Positions 1-6,520 of a DNA stretch of 15,756 nucleotides are shown piece by piece. A model generated the notes under the pieces. That model was not told the origin of the DNA. It did not search any database and worked only from the letters and a program-made list of their open reading frames with translations. A program made the translations under genes and the position numbers. Source of the stretch: DATNPH01 sp036703315. Its GTDB lineage: Bacteria > Cyanobacteriota > Cyanobacteriia > Cyanobacteriales > Coleofasciculaceae. The stretch covers positions 1 to 15,756 of the forward strand of contig DATNPH010000134.1 in the NCBI GenBank assembly GCA_036703315.1. The letters run 5' to 3'. Positions within the stretch are counted from its first letter, which is position 1. Each line of letters opens with the position of its first letter.

Positions 1-182
1 TATTGCGCTCAGTTGATTAGACTAGCTTGTCGGCTTGGGGTTTTTGAATACTTACTTGTTAATTTAACGTTAGATTGGTCGCTTCCGAAGTGTCACCCAG
101 TTTCTGGGGAAGGTTAATCAATTCCATGAAGTTGGGGGGGCTCGCCTTTCCCAGTTGAAGAATACAAAAATACGATCCACCT

Positions 183-207
183 GTAGGGGTACCCCTTGTG
201 GGTACCC
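183..207 (+). repeat. REP-like hairpin, GTAG type
   Basis: GTAG (183-186) is followed directly by an 8-bp palindromic stem, GGGTACCC at 187-194 and again at 200-207, around a 5-nt loop. A GTAG-like tetranucleotide just 5' of a hairpin is the known signature of REPs recognised by RAYT transposases. A RAYT gene lies 300 bp downstream. A near-identical copy follows at 257-281. Confidence 0.7.
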
Positions 208-256
208 TTTCCACCAACGGCACGGTAGTCAAATGCAAAAGTACAATCACGTTTTC

Positions 257-281
257 GTAGGGGTATCCCTTGTGGGTACCC
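257..281 (+). repeat. REP-like hairpin, GTAG type, second copy
   Basis: GTAG (257-260) precedes an 8-bp stem with one G-U pair, GGGTATCC at 261-268 with GGGTACCC at 274-281. The sequence flanking it resembles that of the 183-207 copy for about 35 bp, so the two are tandem copies spaced 74 bp apart. With the opposite-strand copy at 337-361 it forms a head-to-head pair. Confidence 0.7.
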
Positions 282-300
282 TTTCAACGAATGGCAAGGC

Positions 301-348
301 AGGCACAACGGTAAGAGGGCAGGCACAACGGTAAGAGGGCAGGCACAA
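301..348. repeat. 20-bp tandem repeat derived from a REP arm
   Basis: The unit AGGCACAACGGTAAGAGGGC occurs at 301-320 and 321-340, followed by a partial third copy (AGGCACAA, 341-348). The junction of successive units recreates GGGCAGGCACAA, which is the distal arm of the REP at 337-361. The repeat therefore looks like a local expansion of one REP arm. Confidence 0.75.
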
Positions 349-361
349 GACCTGCCCCTAC
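337..361 (-). repeat. REP-like hairpin, opposite orientation
   Basis: Read on the minus strand, GTAG (361-358) is followed by the stem GGGCAGG (357-351) paired with CCTGCCC (343-337), loop 7 nt. The rule is the same as in the plus-strand copies (GTAG then stem), but the stem sequence differs. It pairs head to head with the copy at 257-281, like a BIME. Confidence 0.65.
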
Positions 362-500
362 GGTGGTGGTCAATGTTTTTCTACCAGCGATCGCAAATTC
401 TTGCTGAGGATACGGGAACCCTAAAAATGTAGGGCATCTCTGGAGAACTTTCCCTGAGGATTCCCTTCTTTAATGCGTGCCTTCAGAGGAGCAAGATAGC

Positions 501-1100
501 GTGCCATACGACCCAACCGAAAATCATCGTCGTTCTATTCGGCTGAAGGGATACGACTATTCCAATAGTGGAGCCTATTTTGTCACCATCTGCGTGCAGA
601 ATCGAACTTGTCTGTTCGGAGAAATTACCAAGGGACTCATGCAGCTAAACGATGCTGGACAAATGGTAGAAAAGGCTTGGCTACAATTACCACAGCGTTT
701 TCCCCTGATTGTGACAGATGAATTTGTGGTTATGCCGAATCACTTTCACGGAATCATCATCATTACCGATACTGTAGGGGCACCCTTTGTTGGTGCCCTT
801 GCAATGGATGACTCGGTAGGCATGGGAGATAGAGCAGGTACAAAACCTGCCCCTACAAGGGAAAATCTGGTATTGGGAGATATTGTTGGAGCGTTCAAAT
901 CAATCACCACTCATCAATACACTATTGGTGTTTACCAACAAAACTGGGTACCTTTTTTCAAGCGGCTATGGCAACGTAATTATTACGAAAACATCGTTCG
1001 CCATGAAACAGCCTTGCAGACATTCCGCCAATACATTCGCAACAATCCTCGCTCTTGGGAATCAGACAAATTGCATTCCAATACTCCATCAAAAGGCTAA
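501..1100 (+). CDS. REP-associated tyrosine transposase (RAYT, Y1/HUH family)
   Basis: A single-strand HUH endonuclease of the TnpA_REP/IS200-like class, expected to nick and rejoin REP hairpin DNA. Using the GTG at 501 the protein has 199 residues. This start is preferred because AGAGGAG (485-491) sits 9 nt upstream and the product then begins MPYDPTENHRRSIRL, the usual start of such proteins. The open frame extends back to a GTG at 477, just after an in-frame TAA at 471, but that start has no ribosome site. Visible motifs are VMPNHFHGI with the HUH pair at His81/His83, and a C-terminal helix with Tyr161/Tyr162 (NYYENIVRH), one of which is the catalytic tyrosine. Residues about 92-119, between the HUH strand and the GDIVGAFKS motif, are encoded by two REP sequences. 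No accessory protein is nearby. The catalytic motifs look intact, so it may be active. Confidence 0.88.
   Translation: MPYDPTENHRRSIRLKGYDYSNSGAYFVTICVQNRTCLFGEITKGLMQLNDAGQMVEKAWLQLPQRFPLIVTDEFVVMPNHFHGIIIITDTVGAPFVGALAMDDSVGMGDRAGTKPAPTRENLVLGDIVGAFKSITTHQYTIGVYQQNWVPFFKRLWQRNYYENIVRHETALQTFRQYIRNNPRSWESDKLHSNTPSKG
774..856. repeat. Head-to-head REP pair inside the RAYT gene
   Basis: Plus-strand REP: GTAG 774-777 followed by GGGCACC (778-784) paired with GGTGCCC (792-798). Minus-strand REP: GTAG on 856-853 followed by GGGCAGGT (852-845) paired with ACCTGCTC (839-832), including one G-U pair. The types and the relative orientation match the pair at 257-361 upstream of the gene. Both are read in frame, giving VGAPFVGAL and AGTKPAPT in the protein. 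Confidence 0.75.
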
Positions 1101-1197
1101 TAGTGCTCACCTTTCAAAACGGAAGATGAAAAGAGCGATCGCTAATCTTAAGATAATTGCTACGTAGTACTCTCAGTAGGATGATTTGATGGTTGAA

Positions 1198-1551
1198 CTA
1201 ATAACTAAAAATAAACGTTACATTGTTCTCTTTTCCAAAGTCTATCCTATCTCTGAATTTGAGTTGGCGACGATGTGAAGGAGCTAAAAGAGTACGATTT
1301 AGGTACGTACCATTAGCACTTCCCAAATCTTCAATAGAGAAGAAACGTTCATCCTCTACTGAAATCTTGGCATGAACTCTTGAAACGACATGAGCATTAG
1401 GAAAATCAGAAACATCAATATCGGGGGGAATAGTCTCGTTTGGCTTACCGATATGAATAACAGAAAGATTAGCTGGTAAATCAATAATTGTATTGGTTTG
1501 GACGTGAAGCAGTTTTGCTTGTGGCTTGGCTTGTTGTTGTGTCGTTGTCAT
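1198..1551 (-). CDS. Stand-alone FHA-domain protein
   Basis: A 117-residue protein that is essentially one forkhead-associated domain, a module that binds phosphothreonine peptides and usually links Ser/Thr kinase signalling to partners. Conserved FHA positions are visible: Gly35 in the HIGKP strand, the SRVHAKI motif (57-63) with the Ser-Arg-x-His phosphopeptide contacts, and LGSANGTYLN (76-85) with the Asn-Gly turn. Residues 1-12 form a Gln-rich tail. Cyanobacterial relatives often carry an extra N-terminal zinc ribbon, which is absent here. The ATG at 1551 is followed directly by the domain, with only a weak ribosome site. The gene is convergent with the RAYT gene and no kinase is adjacent, so the partner is unknown. 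Confidence 0.88.
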   Translation of the reverse strand: MTTTQQQAKPQAKLLHVQTNTIIDLPANLSVIHIGKPNETIPPDIDVSDFPNAHVVSRVHAKISVEDERFFSIEDLGSANGTYLNRTLLAPSHRRQLKFRDRIDFGKENNVTFIFSY

Positions 1552-2187
1552 GGCAGGATTAGCACTCCAGGTTGACTTTTTTACTTAAATCTGAACCGAT
1601 TGATTTCAAAGTCAAATTCCCATACGTAGAGGGGTTTGGATAGTGATGGAATTGTAAGTCCCACTAAGTTGTTGAGTTTTGTCAACGGTTCAAGCTGATT
1701 GCCTGACCGATCAAAACAATTATCTAGACAACACTACACCCTAAAGTGCCTTTAATTACCCTTCCCCGCTATAGACCGACAACACATCCGGGTTACTGCT
1801 CAATTCTCGAAGCATGACGGCTTATGTTTGCAATGCTCCTATGGAATGCCTCCGCGATCGCACCTTACAGCCTCGACCTGTCTCAGTGCGCTCTCTCTAC
1901 CTAGCCATTGACACTTAAGATCATTAAAAAACTTCATCAAATTTCATCAAACTGAGCGTTTTCCCTGAAAAACCCCTTTACATAACTTTAGGTAACTTTA
2001 TATGATTAATAGCGCAGTGAGTTTTTATTAACTTTCTATAAGCAATATTTCAGGGTTTTACAGGCTGTAGAGTTAGAGAGCTAATTTGTCACCGAGTAGT
2101 TGATTGAGGCGCTCAGACGGGAACCACTGCATTCTTACTGAGGTTAAAGGCTAAACCTCCATCAGCCACCTAAAGAGGCAAGGGTTC
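1552..2187. other. Long gap upstream of the first small-protein gene
   Basis: No convincing gene is seen. One HIP1 site lies at 1854-1861. The last 260 bp hold the direct repeats and promoter-like sequence annotated at 1931-2006, then a leader of about 180 nt to the ATG at 2188. A leader block from about 2151 to 2187, including an AGAGG ribosome site, recurs at 2754-2790. The rest has no structure I can interpret. Confidence 0.6.
1931..2006 (+). promoter_or_regulatory. Direct repeats and promoter of the first small-protein gene
   Basis: A tandem 10-bp repeat, ACTTCATCAA ATTTCATCAA (1931-1950), lies 26 nt before TTTACA (1977-1982), with TATGAT at 2001-2006 (18-nt spacing) as a good -10 box. 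Between them TAACTTTA is repeated with a 10-bp period (1983-1990 and 1993-2000). One-turn direct repeats before or over a promoter are typical of OmpR-family regulators, but no regulator can be named. The arrangement recurs upstream of the paralogue at 2671-2746. Confidence 0.5.
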
Positions 2188-2412
2188 ATGAAGATGTTGT
2201 TGAAAAAGCGATGGGTTAAAGTCACCTTTTGGCTGGTAACTGAGATCATCCTGAACCTGGTTGGACTCGATAACCTTGCCGACTACAGCGAATTCATCTT
2301 TGAGCAAGAACTCGCGATTACAACAAATCAGCATCAAATTACAGCCGTGGCTTTACTACACCGCCCTCAGTTTTATCAAGATCTGCATTATCGCTTCACC
2401 CTTAACGCTTGA
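2188..2412 (+). CDS. Small hydrophobic-helix protein, copy A
   Basis: A 74-residue protein that I do not recognise by name. It begins with a basic stretch (MKMLLKKRWVK), continues with an amphipathic to hydrophobic segment at about 12-28 (TFWLVTEIILNLVGLDN), then an acidic, aromatic block LADYSEFIFEQE (30-41) and a variable C-terminus. It is paralogous to the product of 2791-3021: residues 15-41 are almost identical (WLVTEIILNL and GLDNLADYSEFIFEQE), while both ends diverge. AGAGG lies 9 nt before the ATG, and this ribosome site and leader are also conserved in the second copy, which supports the start. Membrane association is an inference from the single hydrophobic helix. Preservation of the frame and core in both copies shows it is a real gene. 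Confidence 0.78.
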   Translation: MKMLLKKRWVKVTFWLVTEIILNLVGLDNLADYSEFIFEQELAITTNQHQITAVALLHRPQFYQDLHYRFTLNA

Positions 2413-2476
2413 AATTTCACTCTAGAAGATGAGAGAGGGCGATCGCCTACAGGGCATGCAGGATGCCTATCTACCT

Positions 2477-2611
2477 CTGTCAAGGTGGTAGGTTTTAGGT
2501 TTTAGGTCATAGGTTTGAAAGCTTTGCAAGGAACCTAGAACCCTAATTTTTCACGCCTCTCGGTCTGGCTTTTCCCTAAAACCTACCACCTATGACCTGA
2601 CACCTTGACAG
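2477..2611. repeat. 135-bp inverted-repeat element between the paralogues
   Basis: Ends CTGTCAAGGT (2477-2486) and ACCTTGACAG (2602-2611) are perfect 10-bp inverted repeats. Inside them, both arms carry inverted copies of GGTGGTAGGTTTTAGG and TCATAGGT motifs in slightly rearranged order (2484-2513 and 2576-2598). It has no coding capacity. It resembles a small non-autonomous interspersed element, but I see no clear target duplication. Confidence 0.55.
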
Positions 2612-2670
2612 GGCTAAGGATGCCCACCCTACAAAAAACAGTGTTTCTGCAATAGTGGGATGCACCTCTG

Positions 2671-2746
2671 ATTTCATCAAAATTTCATCTGGCTGCGTGC
2701 CTCTAGTAGTAATTCCTTTACAGAACTTTAGGTAGCTTGATAGCAC
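2671..2746 (+). promoter_or_regulatory. Duplicated upstream region of the second small-protein gene
   Basis: ATTTCATC is repeated (2671-2678 and 2682-2689) 27 nt before TTTACA (2717-2722), followed by GAACTTTAGGTAGCTTGA (2723-2740). This matches 1931-2000 at an offset of about 740 bp. The position of the -10 box reads TAGCAC instead of TATGAT, so this copy may be weaker or use another hexamer. TTTACA lies 74 nt from the ATG here, against 211 nt in copy A. Confidence 0.45.
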
Positions 2747-2790
2747 GGAAAGACTAAACCTCCACCAGCCACCTAGAGAGGCAAGGGTTT

Positions 2791-3021
2791 ATGAAGACGC
2801 AGTGGAAAAAGATATGGCTTAAAGGTGCCCTCTGGTTAGTAACCGAGATTATCTTAAATCTATTCGGACTTGATAACCTTGCCGACTACAGCGAATTCAT
2901 CTTTGAGCAGGAGGTCATGATTGCAACGCACCAATCTCAAATGACAGTGGTTGCGGCGTCTCACAACCCTCGATTTGACTATAGCTTGCCTTGTCGCTTC
3001 ACAATAGCTCTTACTGTTTGA
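2791..3021 (+). CDS. Small hydrophobic-helix protein, copy B
   Basis: A 76-residue paralogue of the 2188-2412 product with the same order of elements: basic N-terminus (MKTQWKKIWLK), hydrophobic helix (about 13-28), then LADYSEFIFEQE (30-41) and a divergent tail. The AGAGG ribosome site and the leader from 2754 match copy A at an offset of exactly 603 bp. The DNA 2872-2909 is identical to 2269-2306 over 38 bases, although the preceding codons differ at most synonymous sites. The gene ends 3 bp from the end of the convergent acyltransferase gene. Function unknown; a single-helix membrane-associated or regulatory peptide is possible. Confidence 0.78.
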   Translation: MKTQWKKIWLKGALWLVTEIILNLFGLDNLADYSEFIFEQEVMIATHQSQMTVVAASHNPRFDYSLPCRFTIALTV

Positions 3022-3023
3022 CA

Positions 3024-4064
3024 TCAAAGCTTATCTAACGGCTTGCTTAACAGTTCGTTGAGTTGACATTGCAGTTTTTCTCGTAAGTGTTGTGCCTCTC
3101 GGTAAGCATGCGATCGCGCTTCACTGGAGGATGTCTTGTGGTGTTGCACTGGTTCTGATTCAAACCCAGCTTCTGTCCAAGATTGATAGAGTGGCTCAAT
3201 GTAATAACGTAACCGAGTTCTCATTGCCCAAACACCCATTGACGGAAATAAAACGAAGACAACAATCAAAAGTGAGAGCGGCAGAAAGGGTAGGTAGAAT
3301 CGTCTTGCTAGTTTCTTGAAATTGAACGCCCAAGGATGCAAAGACTCATTACCAATACAAACTACTGGCAAAATCGGAATACGGTAGCGATCGCTCAGGT
3401 GAATAAAACTAGGATGAAAGGTTTCAAGTTGATAACGCTTTGACCAACCTTTACCAGGACCACGTACCCCCTCCGGAGCATAAAGCAGAACAGTTTTATG
3501 GGTAACGGCGGCTTCAAAGTCATCCAGTTCTGCCCGAACACCACCCAAAACCTGTGACCATCCAGGCGGTAGCCACCAACGTACCCAAGGATGATCAAAC
3601 AAAGAAACACCTGCCAGTGGTTGCACAACCCATCCTCGTGTCTGGTTGACTAAATAAGCCAATCCTATGAAATCCCAAGGAAAACACATCCCGGCATGGT
3701 TCATTGCCACAATTAATGGCTCACTCAGGGGCAAATGTTCAATTTGGTGTAGTTGGGCGCGAAAATAGTATTTAAAAATCGGTGCTAGGACTTCATCACC
3801 GAAGGCTTGTTGATAGTTTGGGTTAAACTCTTCAGCTGAAGAGCGAGGTAAACGGCAACCCAAACGTAACCAACGAAGTAGTAATGCTAGATAAAATCCC
3901 CCTGGAATCAGAAACAATCCATACTCTAGCCAATTCCAACCATCAGGATTTGGCTGATAGTGTTGCCAGTGGCGATTGAATAAAATTAGCCAACCTGGAG
4001 GATACCAGAGGCAAAACCAATCAAACCATGTAAAGCGATAGGAACGTACAGAGGATTGTTGCAT
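3024..4064 (-). CDS. PlsC-like membrane acyltransferase
   Basis: A 346-residue member of the lysophospholipid/glycerolipid acyltransferase superfamily, expected to transfer an acyl group to a glycerolipid or other lipid acceptor at the membrane. An N-terminal hydrophobic segment (about 46-68) precedes the catalytic region. Motif I is NHAGMCFPWD, with Asn122-His123 and Asp131; this is the spaced NHx7D form seen in diacylglycerol-acyltransferase-like members rather than NHx4D of classic PlsC. The substrate-binding block YAPEGVRGPG is at 195-204 (Glu198-Gly199), and RIPILPVVCIG (228-238) matches motif IV. A second hydrophobic segment lies at about 259-281, and the C-terminus is charged and helical. 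The start at 4064 has no clear ribosome site. The gene is convergent with copy B and divergent from the glycosidase gene. Acceptor specificity cannot be read from sequence. Confidence 0.82.
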   Translation of the reverse strand: MQQSSVRSYRFTWFDWFCLWYPPGWLILFNRHWQHYQPNPDGWNWLEYGLFLIPGGFYLALLLRWLRLGCRLPRSSAEEFNPNYQQAFGDEVLAPIFKYYFRAQLHQIEHLPLSEPLIVAMNHAGMCFPWDFIGLAYLVNQTRGWVVQPLAGVSLFDHPWVRWWLPPGWSQVLGGVRAELDDFEAAVTHKTVLLYAPEGVRGPGKGWSKRYQLETFHPSFIHLSDRYRIPILPVVCIGNESLHPWAFNFKKLARRFYLPFLPLSLLIVVFVLFPSMGVWAMRTRLRYYIEPLYQSWTEAGFESEPVQHHKTSSSEARSHAYREAQHLREKLQCQLNELLSKPLDKL

Positions 4065-4146
4065 CCATTTTCATGATTGCTGTTGAGTGCATCCTATCTT
4101 CGATTGTGAATAGAAATCAGTGCTTCTACTAAAGTGCAGATTTTGG

Positions 4147-4180
4147 AGGTTCTCTTCGCTAGCGACGGAGAAGAGAACCT
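4147..4180. repeat. Perfect 11-bp inverted repeat
   Basis: AGGTTCTCTTC (4147-4157) and GAAGAGAACCT (4170-4180) are fully complementary around a 12-nt loop. The palindrome TCGCTAGCGA (4156-4165) overlaps the left arm and loop. It sits in the 193-bp divergent region between the acyltransferase and glycosidase genes, 77 bp before the latter. It is either an interspersed palindrome or an operator; there is no T tract that would make it a terminator. Confidence 0.6.
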
Positions 4181-4257
4181 GCTTGGGAATGAGGCTCAGC
4201 TATAAAGGGGATAGTCAACCCTGATTTGGGATTGCAACGTTCCAGGAGAGTGATTTC

Positions 4258-5613
4258 ATGCCAAGCGAGACCCCCCGTCAAGGACTTTCAGTTGATTTTA
4301 GCCATGGAGCTTTAAACGTTTCAGACAACAAGCGATATCTAGTGCATCAAGATGGTACAGCCTTTTTCTATCTGGGCTGTACCGCTTGGGAGCTTTTCCA
4401 TCGACTCAACCGAGAGGAAGCGGATCTGTACCTGGAAAACCGCAGACAAAAGGGTTTTACAGTAATTCAGGCAGTAGTGCTAGCAGAATTGGATGGTTTA
4501 GACACACCAAATCCTTACGGTCACAAACCACTAATCAATAATGATCCCACCACTCCCAACGAAGACTACTTCAAACACGTTGACTATATCGTAGACAAAG
4601 CCCAGGAAAAGGGCATTTATATCGGGATGGTAGCGACTTGGGGAGATAAAGTTGGACCAAAACTCTGGGGACAGGGTCCAGAACAGCTGATTAACACTAC
4701 AAATGCCAGAATCTTTGGAGAATTTTTGGGCAACCGTTATAAAAATTTTCCTAACATTATCTGGATTCTAGGCGGTGACCGACCAGGCAAAGGTTATGAA
4801 TCTGTTTGGCGGGAAATGGTTAAAGGGATTAAAGCCGGAGATCAGGGTTGTCATCTTGTGACTTACCACACTCTTGGGGGAACATCCTCCTCTATTTGGT
4901 TCCATCAAGAAGAATGGCTGGATTTCAATATGCTTCAGTCCGGTCATAGCGATCGTGATTTACCTAACTATGATTTTGTTTACAGGGATTACAAAAAATC
5001 TCCCCCTAAACCGACGTTAGATGGAGAACCGCGTTACGAAGACCATGCCGTTAACTGGCAACCCAAGAATGGCTATTTTGATGATTACGATGTGCGTCAA
5101 GCCGCTTATTGGGGAGTGTTCGCTGGTGGTTTGGGAACGACGTATGGTGCTCACCCAATTTGGCAAATGTATGCTCCGGGGCGATCGCCTATTACCCATG
5201 TCCGCACCTATTGGTATGATTCCCTTGACTTTGAGGGTGCCTGGGATATGATGCATCTGCGCCATCTTATGGAATCCCGTCCCTTTTTAACTGGAGTTCC
5301 CGCTCAATCGCTGATTACTAATTGCAAGGGGAGGGGTGCTGATCATGTGCGTGCCACTCAGGGAGATGGCTATGGGTTTGTCTATCTTCCCACTGGCAAG
5401 AAAGTAACTGTTCGATTGGAAAAAATTTCAGGGAACCCGGTGAAAAGCTGGTGGTTTAATCCTCGTACAGGAGAAGCGTTGCTAATTGGCACGTTTCCCA
5501 ACAGCCGAACCAGAGAGTTTGTTCCTCCTGGAGAAAGCGGTAGGGGCAATGATTGGGTTTTAGTCTTGGATGACGCTGCTAAAAATTTTCCGCCACCCGG
5601 TTTGGCGACTTAA
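4258..5613 (+). CDS. DUF4038 glycoside hydrolase (apiosidase-like)
   Basis: A 451-residue protein with the DUF4038 (apiosidase-like, GH140-related) TIM-barrel domain at about 14-345 and the small C-terminal beta domain of the same architecture at about 365-440 (SWWFNPRTGEALLIG, then DWVLVLDD). Family hallmarks are FFYLGCTAWELFHRL (36-50), NIIWILGGDRPG (166-177) and LDGEPRYED (254-262). By comparison with GH140, Asp174 and Glu257 are the likely catalytic acid/base and nucleophile pair. There is no signal peptide: the protein starts MPSETPRQG and runs straight into the domain, so it should act in the cytoplasm, although many bacterial relatives are exported. AGGAGAG lies about 9 nt before the ATG. 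It is monocistronic here, with no sugar transporter or partner hydrolase, so the substrate stays open. Confidence 0.85.
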   Translation: MPSETPRQGLSVDFSHGALNVSDNKRYLVHQDGTAFFYLGCTAWELFHRLNREEADLYLENRRQKGFTVIQAVVLAELDGLDTPNPYGHKPLINNDPTTPNEDYFKHVDYIVDKAQEKGIYIGMVATWGDKVGPKLWGQGPEQLINTTNARIFGEFLGNRYKNFPNIIWILGGDRPGKGYESVWREMVKGIKAGDQGCHLVTYHTLGGTSSSIWFHQEEWLDFNMLQSGHSDRDLPNYDFVYRDYKKSPPKPTLDGEPRYEDHAVNWQPKNGYFDDYDVRQAAYWGVFAGGLGTTYGAHPIWQMYAPGRSPITHVRTYWYDSLDFEGAWDMMHLRHLMESRPFLTGVPAQSLITNCKGRGADHVRATQGDGYGFVYLPTGKKVTVRLEKISGNPVKSWWFNPRTGEALLIGTFPNSRTREFVPPGESGRGNDWVLVLDDAAKNFPPPGLAT

Positions 5614-5701
5614 TTATCGGTCAAAAGGATGAATCACCAATCCACTCGTCAATTTATCACTTCTACTATCCTCTGCAACTTACTGGAATAAACAATGAAG
5701 G

Positions 5702-6259
5702 TTAACGGGAGCTTACAGGCAAAGATATTGAATCTAAACAACGATCCAAACAGCGATTTTCAATCTTATCTGAAAGAACTTTAATCAAACTGTATTGATT
5801 TAAGTCTACTGCTGGTATACTCAAACCAGTCATTTCTTGCATCGGTATTGGTACATTTTGGTCAAACTTAAAAATACCATCCTTAAGTTGAAACAAAGTA
5901 CAGATTGACTGCAATACCTGAATTTGAAATAGATGTTTTAGTTGTTCTGTGCTTAAAATTCCGTGATTCTTGAGGCACAAACCCAGCGGTTTATCTTCCG
6001 CATACAGCTGAAAAAGCTTAGTAATTACCTGATTACTGAACCAGTGGCGCTGCTTAATCAGTGAAATTAAACCTTGATGATCTAACCGATTTGCTACCGC
6101 CACAATTCGACCTTGATGTGCCCAGATGTAATGAACTGGGGGCAGGCTTGTTTGGGATGGCAATGCACTAAGCCGAAGCACGCCCGTTTTATTTCCTTTA
6201 TTGATAAACAGAAAAATTTCTCGTAAGGATAAATCTGTTAGTAAGCCTGTAGTAGACAT
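5702..6259 (-). CDS. DUF4388 (PATAN) domain protein
   Basis: A 185-residue protein from the ATG at 6259. A TTG at 6274 would add MNLTG, but it lacks a ribosome site, and MSTTGLLTDLSLREIF is the usual start of the family. The domain is that found at the N-terminus of PatA-type cyanobacterial response regulators: the SLREIFLFINKGNKTGVLRL pattern (11-30), then WAHQGRIVAVAN (46-57), then helices around LSTEQLKHLFQIQVLQ (102-117) and the FQLKDGIFKFD strand pair (123-133). No receiver domain follows, so it is a stand-alone PATAN module, probably a protein-interaction component in signalling or motility. It is convergent with the glycosidase gene, 88 bp away, with no obvious terminator between them. 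Confidence 0.82.
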   Translation of the reverse strand: MSTTGLLTDLSLREIFLFINKGNKTGVLRLSALPSQTSLPPVHYIWAHQGRIVAVANRLDHQGLISLIKQRHWFSNQVITKLFQLYAEDKPLGLCLKNHGILSTEQLKHLFQIQVLQSICTLFQLKDGIFKFDQNVPIPMQEMTGLSIPAVDLNQYSLIKVLSDKIENRCLDRCLDSISLPVSSR

Positions 6260-6520
6260 GCCTGTTAAATTCAAAGAGCAAAAGATAAACCTAGAAAGCC
6301 AATTAAGATCTAATTGTTATCTTCCAATGTTTATACCATTTTTCCACAAAATATTTAAATGAATTATAATGATTTCCTAAAATTAACTTAGCTATACTCT
6401 GTACTCTGACTAAAAATTTTAAATTAAACCTCATAAGTTTTCCCACTGAGAATTTTTTATTTTAGATTGTACTTTACTTTCATACCTATAAAAAACAAAA
6501 CCTAAGATTTAAGGTGGTAT

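Noticed and set aside
59..326. Minus-strand open frames over the REP cluster
   Set aside because: The translated sequence is mostly REP hairpins and tandem repeat (VPTRGTPTGG type). There is no ribosome site or protein-like pattern, so they are treated as chance frames.
301..361. CRISPR array
   Set aside because: The 20-bp repeats are directly adjacent without spacers, and no cas gene is present.
883..1167. Open frame overlapping the RAYT 3' end
   Set aside because: It is a shifted frame of the transposase gene with no independent start signal.
1814..1918. Short ATG frame of 34 codons in the 1552-2187 gap
   Set aside because: No ribosome site and no recognisable pattern; it also runs over a HIP1 site.
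4189..4206. Promoter of the glycosidase gene at TATAAA (4201-4206)
   Set aside because: The -10-like box is good but no -35 hexamer lies at 16-18 bp, so it is not annotated.
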